A stretch of 5,586 nt of DNA from Nitrosopumilales archaeon (GTDB lineage: Archaea; Thermoproteota; Nitrososphaeria; Nitrososphaerales; Nitrosopumilaceae), in assembly GCA_025350175.1 (NCBI GenBank), contig JANXYF010000172.1, positions 1 to 5,586 on the forward strand, given 5' to 3'. The position numbers were made by a program, and so were the translations under genes. Below the pieces are notes generated by a model. The model was not told where the DNA came from. It saw only the letters and a program-made list of their open reading frames with translations, and did no database searches. Shown piece by piece: positions 1-4,119 of the stretch (its first letter is position 1; every line of letters starts with the position of its first letter).

Positions 1-204
1 TATCCTCGCCTTTCAAACCCAAAAGCTCCCAACGAATACAGGGTTCTGGTTTATGCATGTCCCGACTGCACTAAAGATTTTGATAAACCCAAGATGTTCT
101 CAATCAAACGAAATGTTGTTGATGAACCACTTGAAACTGTGGAGATAGAAATTGTCCAAGCCCGAGAAAAAATTCCAGAAATGGTAAAGACATCTACAGT
201 TTAA
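1..204 (+). CDS. 3' end of an unrecognised protein with a CPDC motif
   Basis: The frame is open from the first base to a TAA at 202-204, giving the last 67 residues of a protein that starts outside the window. The visible part has a Cys-x2-Cys pair (CPDC, residues 20-23 of the fragment) within YRVLVYACPDCTKDF. This looks like half of a zinc knuckle or ribbon whose partner cysteines would lie upstream. After it comes a charged stretch of alternating hydrophobic and acidic residues (LETVEIEIVQAREKIPE). I do not recognise the family. Coding is supported by the undisturbed frame to the window edge and plausible composition. A hairpin overlaps the stop codon and about 500 gene-poor bases follow, so this is probably the end of its transcript. 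Confidence 0.7.
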   Translation, partial: YPRLSNPKAPNEYRVLVYACPDCTKDFDKPKMFSIKRNVVDEPLETVEIEIVQAREKIPEMVKTSTV

Positions 205-233
205 GCAAAATATCTAGAGTGCTACTTTGCTTA
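202..233 (+). terminator. Candidate 3'-end hairpin over the stop codon
   Basis: TAAGCAAA (202-209) pairs perfectly with TTTGCTTA (226-233) across a 16-base loop, and the left arm contains the TAA stop of the preceding gene. A second, weaker pair (GAAAA near 239-243 with TTTTC at 252-256) follows directly. Each is associated with a copy of ATCTAGAG (212-219 and 242-249), a direct repeat 30 bases apart. Archaeal terminators mainly need oligo-T, which is only modest here (TTTT at 252-255). The element may therefore stabilise or process the mRNA 3' end rather than end transcription. Confidence 0.35.
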
Positions 234-270
234 CCATGAAAATCTAGAGAGTTTTCTGTCAACTTTTGGC

Positions 271-669
271 CCAATACCAGGGGGTTTTAGGGCATGAACT
301 ACCTAGTTTTTTGAATTCTTCATGCCTGTTTACGATGTTGATATTTTGTAACATTTCAAAACTAGAAAAGTAAGACAAAAAACCAGGGTTTAGCTTTTCT
401 TCGTATTGATAAAAGAAAATCAAACTCTTACCGAGTAATGGGGGTGTTTTGACCATTGGCTTGCATATGTACGCACAAGTGTTACACCCCCCCTAAAATT
501 AGCCGTTTTTGAAAAAATCACGATATGCCTAATTGGTGGAAAATAACAGGGGGTTGAACCATTAGGTGTAGATTTCAAAATTATGCTATTTTTAGAAATT
601 ATAGTTTTTTCCAATTTTTTGACTTGAAAAATTGGCATGATCTGGCAAGTTTAGTATGAAATAGGGGGG
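271..669 (+). repeat. Four imperfect G-tract repeats
   Basis: The tracts begin at about 280, 440, 549 and 664, so spacing is irregular (160, 109 and 115 bp). The contexts of the first and third share AATAMCAGGGGGTT (13 of 14 identical). The second and third share GGGGGT followed by TGA(A)CCATT. The fourth (GAAATAGGGGGGTAGAAATA) is looser. On the opposite strand the C7 run at 487-493 is another GGGGGTGT. Tracts are too far apart for one intramolecular G-quadruplex of ordinary loop length. Confidence 0.4.
440..491. repeat. Inverted repeat GGGGGTGT / ACACCCCC
   Basis: GGGGGTGT at 440-447 is the exact reverse complement of ACACCCCC at 484-491, separated by 36 bases. A smaller CTTG...CAAG pair lies inside the loop. 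It is GC-rich for this window and would form a strong stem in RNA. No oligo-T tail follows. It may be an RNA stem-loop, or simply two G-tract repeat units in opposite orientation. Confidence 0.4.
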
Positions 670-706
670 TAGAAATAGGTCATACTGCCATAAGGAATTG
701 AAATCT

Positions 707-859
707 ATGGTTCTATGTTACAAATGCTTTGAAGACAAACATCATGATTGTATGGGTAAGCAGGGATTGTTTGTTTGTGAATGCGAACTTTGTAAGAAAG
801 ATTCCAAAGTCATCAATAACATCATGCCCGAATCCATAAAATACGTCGAGAAAAATTAG
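707..859 (+). CDS. 50-residue Cys-rich, probably zinc-binding protein
   Basis: ATG at 707 opens a 50-residue frame ending at TAG 857-859. The likely metal ligands are dense and regular: C4-x2-C7, H12/H13, C15, then C24-x-C26-x2-C29 (CECELC). That is seven or eight candidates, enough for two zinc ions in a compact fold. The last 20 residues are a charged, probably helical tail. AAGGA at 692-696 lies about 10 bases before the ATG and could serve as a weak ribosome site; the frame is closed upstream at 662-664. Ligand density this high is unlikely by chance in an AT-rich sequence, so I regard it as a real gene despite its size. I infer a nucleic-acid or protein-binding zinc module; no family is named. 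It stands alone, with long gene-poor stretches on both sides. Confidence 0.75.
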   Translation: MVLCYKCFEDKHHDCMGKQGLFVCECELCKKDSKVINNIMPESIKYVEKN

Positions 860-1093
860 GTCTAAATCCAAAACCTTTGTACTTGAAAAACTGATTTTCA
901 TTTCAATTTGGTCATTGAGATCTTACTGAAAGTAATTTTATCGTGAGAGAATTACAAAAACCCTCACGATTACAGGCTTGGTCAGTTAATGGGTAGCCAT
1001 TTGTGTGTGACTCCATAATATCTTAAGTTTCATGTGGACTATTGTACATAATTTGGTAGATTTTTTCAAATCTGTAGATCTTTTGGGTCTCAC
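860..1093. other. Gene-poor spacer
   Basis: No coding region is supported on either strand. The only ATG frame of note (1032-1097, 21 residues) has no start signal. The stretch contains the interleaved inverted repeats at 932-970 and a weak AGATT/AATCT hairpin near 1057-1073. It ends at the decayed minus-strand gene that begins at 1094. Confidence 0.5.
932..970 (+). other. Interleaved inverted repeats, possible RNA pseudoknot
   Basis: Two perfect inverted repeats are interlocked. GTAATT (932-937) pairs with AATTAC (950-955), and ATCGTGAG (940-947) pairs with CTCACGAT (963-970). The order arm1, arm2, arm1', arm2' is that of an H-type pseudoknot. The linkers would be 2 bases (938-939), 2 bases (948-949) and 7 bases (956-962, AAAAACC); the last is A-rich, as is common for the loop crossing the minor groove. 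The two could instead be alternative hairpins, the 8-bp one being stronger. It lies 73 bases past the stop of the small Cys-rich gene, so it could be part of that mRNA's 3' region or a separate RNA. Confidence 0.35.
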
Positions 1094-1262
1094 CTAAACA
1101 TTCACTGAGTGGTCATGTCTATGACAGCAGGATTGACATGAAAATGTCTGTGTCTCCCTTGGTATCTTTTTTGATTTTAGAAACTAGTTTGTCAATAGGG
1201 ATGCCCATTTCTTGGATGGTCGTCATTGGGGTAAACCCTATCATGATCTAAAATATGTAAAA
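1094..1262 (-). pseudogene. Decayed copy of the zinc-binding gene at 2478-2774
   Basis: Read on the minus strand, this stretch matches the C-terminal 60 or so residues of the intact 98-residue protein encoded at 2478-2774. HILDHDRVYPNDDHPRNG corresponds to HILDYDMACPNANCPRNG. After a one-base shift near 1195-1205, FSCQSCCHRHDHSVNV corresponds to FLCESCGYRHDHTVHV, ending at the equivalent stop (TAG, 1094-1096). An in-frame stop also falls between the two blocks. Two zinc ligands of the intact protein are lost (Cys52 to Tyr, Cys57 to His). The N-terminal third, including the first Cys cluster, is not recognisable upstream of 1262. DNA similarity is plain in the run around 1201-1256 (shared CCATTTCTTGG, CATTGGGG and TCTAAAATATG). 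It is therefore a truncated, frameshifted paralogue. Confidence 0.8.
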
Positions 1263-1340
1263 AAAACAAGGTTAAATGCTAAAACCTGATGTCTTCCAAG
1301 AATGGAGAAACTATGGATAAATAATCTTAATTCAAAAATT

Positions 1341-1347
1341 TTTATAT
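1341..1347 (+). promoter_or_regulatory. TATA box of the membrane-protein gene
   Basis: TTTATAT at 1341-1347, preceded by an A/T-rich element, is a good archaeal TATA match. With a start site about 26 bp from its centre, transcription would begin near 1370. That leaves a leader of about 13 bases before ATG 1384, or almost none before TTG 1369. Confidence 0.5.
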
Positions 1348-1383
1348 GAAAAATTTAAGTGATGTAGATTGGTATTAAAGAAC

Positions 1384-1857
1384 ATGGCTACCTTGTCGCC
1401 TATCTACGACTCACGTAATGAGGGATATCCACTATTCCATACTGGAGTATTGGCATTTGTTATTACTACGTGTCTGCCTCTTAGTCTGGGGCTTAGCAAG
1501 CTACCAGCTACTGCGGCATTTGCTATTTTTGCAGTCGGTTTTTTGTCATTGTTCATGCTAGTAAGGAATCAACAAGTAGGGCTTGACCTTCTAAATCATT
1601 TACACATAGATGCTAAAAGAAAATCTCCTGCCATTGTAAAAGAAGCTAGGAAAAATAGATCTGAATCTCATACTGTTCTAATTCCACTAGAGGGTATCAC
1701 ACAAGATCCATTTCCTCACTTACAAAATATGATTGAGAAAATCATAAGCACTCATGATGACCAAATGAATCATGATACAAAAGAGAGGCTTGTACAAGTA
1801 CTCAAAAGATTGCAAAATTTATCTCAGGAAATTGGCAATCATAAAGAAATGTCTTAA
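1384..1857 (+). CDS. Small membrane protein with two N-terminal helices
   Basis: I chose ATG 1384 (157 residues). An in-frame TTG at 1369 would add five residues (MVLKN) and lies closer to the TATA-predicted start site. Residues about 17-38 (LFHTGVLAFVITTCLPLSLG) and 41-61 (LPATAAFAIFAVGFLSLFML) are two hydrophobic segments joined by a short turn, forming a helical hairpin. The remaining 90 or so residues are polar and charged, with a likely helical end (about 113-150: NMIEKIISTHDDQMNHDTKERLVQ...). The positive residues after the second helix (KRKSPAIVKEARKNR) suggest the tail is cytoplasmic. I do not recognise the family. A third hydrophobic stretch is encoded just past the stop in another frame (see 1880-1957). 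Confidence 0.65.
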   Translation: MATLSPIYDSRNEGYPLFHTGVLAFVITTCLPLSLGLSKLPATAAFAIFAVGFLSLFMLVRNQQVGLDLLNHLHIDAKRKSPAIVKEARKNRSESHTVLIPLEGITQDPFPHLQNMIEKIISTHDDQMNHDTKERLVQVLKRLQNLSQEIGNHKEMS

Positions 1858-1879
1858 AACATTACCATTGTGGACATTT

Positions 1880-1957
1880 ATGATTTTTACCATTGGTTTA
1901 GGGATTCTTTATCTTAATTGTAACAATAATTCAGCGGACATTTCATATGGGAAATAA
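1880..1957 (+). CDS. Possible 25-residue membrane peptide or lost C-terminal helix
   Basis: The frame entered 22 bases past the TAA of the membrane-protein gene reads MIFTIGLGILYLNC followed by a short polar tail, ending at TAA 1955-1957. The same frame is open upstream into the preceding gene, where it reads KKCLKTLPLWTF just before this segment. That gives a hydrophobic helix flanked by lysines. It could be a tiny membrane peptide, a third helix cut off by a frameshift near 1850, or chance. Its last part overlaps the end of the convergent gene ending at 1909. No ribosome site is seen. Confidence 0.2.
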   Translation: MIFTIGLGILYLNCNNNSADISYGK

Positions 1958-2451
1958 ATTCCTTGTATGTCACTTCGACTTGGTCTATAATGAGGTAAGT
2001 CATTAATCATATTGTTTATCATTTCATCATTCTTACGTTCAGATTCTACGATACATGATATTGTTTGGTTTATTCCACCCTCCTGTTGGATTTTGTGGAT
2101 CATTTCATCATTCCTGCGTTCAGATTCTATGATGGCACTAGTCAATTTCTTAGAAATAGATTTGTCATTTTCATATAAATATGATGCATTAGATTGCATT
2201 TCGAGCCTCTTTTCTTGGATTATTGAAGAAAGTATCTGTTTTTTCTCTTTTACAAGCATGCCAGTGATATGATTTTCTATTGTATTATTCACCATTATGT
2301 AATAACTGATACTGACAGATTTCCAAAATTGGAAATTGGTTTTAGAGGGGTTATGTTGTATTGGTTCTTCTTGCTTACAGGTATGCGATATATCAAAAGG
2401 GATTTGAACCATTATTCTATACATTAAAAAGCTATATTTCCAGTCACACAT
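1909..2451 (-). CDS. Helical protein with a 27-residue internal repeat, unrecognised
   Basis: From ATG 2451 the frame gives 180 residues; other possible starts are M14 (2412) and M53 (2295). TATA-like boxes lie at a leaderless distance from both the first (TATAATCA, 2475-2482) and the second (AAATATAG, near 2432-2439), so the start is uncertain. Residues about 55-150 are charged and probably helical or coiled coil. They carry a near-duplicate unit, IIESERRNDEMIHKI (about 107-121) and IVESERKNDEMINNM (about 134-148), exactly 27 residues apart, with a weaker IIQEKRLEM at about 77-85. The C-terminus (PHYRPSRSDIQGIYFPYE...) is not helical in character. There is no signal peptide, membrane segment or known catalytic motif. 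The gene lies 26 bp downstream of the zinc-site gene on the same strand and could be cotranscribed with it. Confidence 0.6.
   Translation of the reverse strand: MCDWKYSFLMYRIMVQIPFDISHTCKQEEPIQHNPSKTNFQFWKSVSISYYIMVNNTIENHITGMLVKEKKQILSSIIQEKRLEMQSNASYLYENDKSISKKLTSAIIESERRNDEMIHKIQQEGGINQTISCIVESERKNDEMINNMINDLPHYRPSRSDIQGIYFPYEMSAELLLQLR
2018..2134. repeat. Direct repeat inside the 1909-2451 gene, 81-bp period
   Basis: The stretches beginning at 2018 and 2099 both read ATCATTTCATCATTC, then TTACGTTC or CTGCGTTC, then AGATTCTA, with few differences over about 33 bases. The 81-bp offset is a whole number of codons. The changes are mostly silent or conservative (RR to RK, II to IV), indicating a duplicated coding unit kept in frame. 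Confidence 0.75.
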
Positions 2452-2477
2452 GGAAAAGCATGAATTTGTATGATTGA

Positions 2478-2774
2478 TTATACATGTACCGTATGGTCGT
2501 GTCTATATCCACATGATTCGCAGAGAAATATCTGGTGCAAGTCTCCTTTGAGGTCTTTTTCTATTTTTGAGACTAGTTTTTCCATAAAAAGGCCATTTCT
2601 TGGGCAGTTGGCATTGGGGCAGGCCATATCATAGTCTAAAATATGGTCTAAACAAAAATATCCTAATTTTGAAGAATAGTTTCCTTCTTTACCACACTTT
2701 TCTTTATCGCAATTTCTTTTCTTGTAAACTGAATCTTTTGGAATTCTATTTGCAGGCATGTCTAATTCCTCCAT
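2478..2774 (-). CDS. 98-residue protein with two probable zinc sites
   Basis: The intact member of a family whose decayed copy lies at 1094-1262. Ligand candidates fall into two groups: C22-x4-C27 with C41-x2-H44 (CLDH), and C52-x4-C57 (CPNANC) with C85-x2-C88 (CESC). His-rich RHDHTVHV closes the chain. The central CPNANCPRNGLF and the terminal CESCGYRHDH are the parts best preserved in the pseudogene. The middle (MEKLVSKIEKDLKGDLHQ) is probably a helix between the zinc halves. There is no signal or membrane segment, so it is probably cytoplasmic. Its reaction, if any, is unknown; a structural zinc protein binding nucleic acid or another protein is an inference. M1 (2774) is chosen because a TATA-like box sits at leaderless distance; M6 (2759) is the alternative. 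Confidence 0.8.
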   Translation of the reverse strand: MEELDMPANRIPKDSVYKKRNCDKEKCGKEGNYSSKLGYFCLDHILDYDMACPNANCPRNGLFMEKLVSKIEKDLKGDLHQIFLCESCGYRHDHTVHV

Positions 2775-2796
2775 GCCTTGTGTTACTAATTTCAGT

Positions 2797-2806
2797 AATT
2801 TATTAT
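2797..2806 (-). promoter_or_regulatory. TATA-like box of the zinc-site gene
   Basis: On the minus strand 2806-2797 reads ATAATAAATT. Its centre is about 27 bp from the ATG at 2774, the spacing expected when the transcript starts at or just before the start codon. Between box and ATG lies a short inverted repeat, TTACT (2783-2787) and AGTAA (2794-2798), which could be an operator. Confidence 0.4.
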
Positions 2807-2971
2807 CACTGGATTTGATTTTGTTAAAAGTTCATCTTTTTTGGAATTATTGAATTCGCCTAATATGATCATCTTGGTGCATGTTATTGGTGGCAGACAT
2901 TTTTGTCTAACGCTCTAATTGTAATTTTACACTAAGAGAAGAGATATTTTTACCTGCACACTAATTAGGAG

Positions 2972-2995
2972 CCATATTTCAAAATTCGAATATGG
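2972..2995 (+). promoter_or_regulatory. Inverted repeat over a start codon, possible operator
   Basis: CCATATT (2972-2978) is the reverse complement of AATATGG (2989-2995), with a 10-base spacer containing ATTCGAA. The right arm contains the ATG (2992-2994) of the following gene. A T-rich stretch at about 2943-2951 (GATATTTTT) could be the TATA element, placing transcription start within or next to the repeat. A repressor-type operator or an mRNA hairpin hiding the start are both possible. Confidence 0.3.
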
Positions 2996-3333
2996 AAAGA
3001 TACGAAATTAATATCATAGTATCAAAAAAGCCAACACAACGAGAAATTGAAAAAATCCAGGAATGCTTTACGGAAATTCCTCTTGACGAAATCATTTCAG
3101 GGCTACACTTTGCAAAAAATAGGTGGACTGCAAAAGATGCAGGAGTACTCAAAGTGGGAAGAAAGAGCATAATCAATAAAGAAATTCATTCTGTTACTTC
3201 GGAGCAAGCTCAATGGAGACTAAAAAACTGGAAGATGATGATCGCAAATTATAGGAAACTGGGATATAGCTATCCTACAATATCTCGAATAAAGAAAAAC
3301 TTTGTAGAATTGAGTAAAAAGCGCTCTAAATAG
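2992..3333 (+). CDS. Small basic protein, possible helix-turn-helix, unrecognised
   Basis: 113 residues from ATG 2992 to TAG 3331-3333, rich in Lys and Arg. The N-terminus (MERYEINIIVSKKPT) looks like a beta strand and is followed by a helical section (QREIEKIQECFTEI). The C-terminal part (about 73-105) contains YRKLGYSYPTISRIKK, which has the Gly-hydrophobic-Ser...Ile-x-Arg-Ile look of a helix-turn-helix; with the basic tail (SKKRSK) this suggests DNA or RNA binding. That is inference only. There is one cysteine (C25) and no membrane segment. The gene diverges from the zinc-site gene across 217 bp, and its last 8 bp overlap the end of the convergent cdvB-type gene. Confidence 0.65.
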   Translation: MERYEINIIVSKKPTQREIEKIQECFTEIPLDEIISGLHFAKNRWTAKDAGVLKVGRKSIINKEIHSVTSEQAQWRLKNWKMMIANYRKLGYSYPTISRIKKNFVELSKKRSK

Positions 3334-3964
3334 GCTCTGGCGCTTTTGTTGTAGAACCAAGTGTTGGAGGAAGATCTGGAATGGTCTGCCTCACATGTCC
3401 TTCTAGAATTGATTGAGCTTCTTCCAATATTCGGTTTGTCTCTGAATTTGTTGTATCAACAGTAAAGTTGTTCTCTCCGTTTACTGAGGCGCCTGACATG
3501 ATCTCTCCTAGTATGTTTGACAAGTCTGCCATGGACGAGTCTGCTGCTGGCATTAGTCCATTTAAGCCCGTTCCGAGTCCCTTTATTATTGACATGCAAG
3601 GACTGAGTGTCACTACTACATCTCCAAGTTCTGATATTGTGTTTAATCTTAGTTGAATCTGCTCCATGGCTAATTTTGCATTTGTTACCATGTTGTTCAT
3701 CTTTCTAATCTCATGTAATTCTGTAGCATAAGCGTTAGAATATGCCTTGTTGTGTGTTCTTACTGCGTCAACAACTTTTTTGAAAATAAAATCATCTTTT
3801 TCTTTTAATTTTCTTGAAATAGAATCTAATTTTATAACTTGTAACTGTAATTTTTTCTGAGCCTCATCAATCTTTGGCTTTAGAGGTGCATCTGGCTTTA
3901 CTTTATCTATTACCCTTTGAGATATGCTATCTTTTTGTACATTCCATTTGTTTGTAAAGTTCAT
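3326..3964 (-). CDS. cdvB: CdvB-family ESCRT-III (Snf7) protein, paralogue
   Basis: 212 residues with the archaeal ESCRT-III core: a basic N-terminal segment (RVIDKVKPDAPLKPKIDEAQKKL) and a long helical hairpin at about 30-115 (QVIKLDSISRKLKEKDDFIF, then the family-typical ATELHEIRKMNNMVTNAKLA and LAMEQIQLRLNTISELGDVV). Next comes SPCMSIIKGLGTGLNGLMP, and acidic helices at about 143-157 and 174-190 (TNRILEEAQSILE). CdvB-type proteins polymerise on membranes and are remodelled by the CdvC (Vps4-like) ATPase in cell division. The C-terminus ends in a proline-rich stretch (IPDLPPTL...KAPEPI) that could be the CdvC-binding (MIM2-like) motif. There is no winged-helix tail. No cdvA or cdvC neighbour is visible, so this may be one of several stand-alone paralogues rather than the operon copy. 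Confidence 0.88.
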   Translation of the reverse strand: MNFTNKWNVQKDSISQRVIDKVKPDAPLKPKIDEAQKKLQLQVIKLDSISRKLKEKDDFIFKKVVDAVRTHNKAYSNAYATELHEIRKMNNMVTNAKLAMEQIQLRLNTISELGDVVVTLSPCMSIIKGLGTGLNGLMPAADSSMADLSNILGEIMSGASVNGENNFTVDTTNSETNRILEEAQSILEGHVRQTIPDLPPTLGSTTKAPEPI

Positions 3965-3991
3965 TTTTTAACTGTGCCTTGATTGAAAATG

Positions 3992-4001
3992 TTATTTTAA
4001 A
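3992..4001 (-). promoter_or_regulatory. TATA box of the cdvB-type gene
   Basis: On the minus strand 4001-3992 reads TTTAAAATAA, a fair TATA element. Its centre is about 32 bp before the ATG at 3964, which would give a leader of only about 5-8 bases. No Shine-Dalgarno sequence precedes the ATG (CAGTTAAAAA). Confidence 0.45.
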
Positions 4002-4022
4002 CAACCATGTTCTTACTTGATG

Positions 4023-4054
4023 TGTAACTATGGTGACATGTGTCTGTGGTTACA
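4023..4054. repeat. Nested inverted repeat upstream of the cdvB promoter
   Basis: TGTAAC (4023-4028) pairs with GTTACA (4049-4054), and inside it GACA (4035-4038) pairs with TGTC (4041-4044). The motif TGACATG occurs at 4034-4040 and again at 4064-4070. The element begins about 22 bp upstream of the TATA box, a typical place for a regulator to bind. Confidence 0.35.
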
Positions 4055-4081
4055 TCATTGTCCTGACATGGGAGATTTAAT

Positions 4082-4109
4082 ATGTTTCTAAATTCGAATT
4101 TAGAAACAT
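4082..4109. promoter_or_regulatory. Perfect 28-bp palindrome centred on TTCGAA
   Basis: ATGTTTCTAAATTC (4082-4095) is followed without spacer by its exact reverse complement (4096-4109). It starts 11 bp past the stop codon of the thioredoxin gene and lies 118 bp upstream of the cdvB-type start. As RNA it would form a long AT-rich hairpin at the end of the ccdA-thioredoxin message, but no oligo-U follows on either strand. As DNA it is an ideal site for a dimeric regulator. Either a 3'-end signal or an operator for the downstream gene fits. Confidence 0.5.
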
Positions 4110-4119
4110 TATATCTTGA

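Larger units (their letters stand above)
205..706. other. About 500 bp without a convincing gene; G-tract repeats
   Basis: Open frames here on the minus strand (259-456 and 420-638) overlap one another in different frames. They lack recognisable domains and start signals, so I do not call them genes. What stands out is base patterning: G5 at 280-284, 440-444 and 549-553, G6 at 664-669, and C7 at 487-493. These lie in an otherwise AT-rich background, and parts of their flanks are similar. The stretch could be relics of a decayed gene, an untranslated RNA region or a local repeat family; the sequence alone does not decide. Confidence 0.5.

Noticed and set aside
259..638. Two overlapping minus-strand open frames (65 and 72 residues)
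   Set aside because: They overlap in different frames, carry no domain, hydrophobic or ligand pattern, and their apparent internal similarity (KTPPLLGKS and KTPWYWAKS) is explained by the G-tract DNA repeats.
280..669. G-quadruplex
   Set aside because: The G tracts are more than 100 bases apart, beyond normal loop lengths, and no single locus has four tracts.
205..706. CRISPR array
   Set aside because: Repeats are imperfect, irregularly spaced and not of repeat-spacer form, and no cas gene is present.
713..901. Minus-strand frame of 62 residues
   Set aside because: It is antisense to the Cys-rich gene at 707-859, which has far better ligand-pattern support.
1032..1097. 21-residue plus-strand frame beginning MWTIVHNLVDFF
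   Set aside because: It has no start signal, is very short and runs into the pseudogene boundary; chance is sufficient.
2012..2272. Plus-strand frame of 86 residues with repeated ISSFLRSDS
   Set aside because: It is the antisense shadow of the 27-residue repeat in the 1909-2451 gene.
2600..2818. Plus-strand frame of 72 residues
   Set aside because: It is antisense to the zinc-site gene, whose cysteine pattern and decayed paralogue identify the true strand.
2979..3176. Minus-strand frame of 65 residues
   Set aside because: It is antisense to the 2992-3333 gene, which has the longer frame and a start within a plausible regulatory element.
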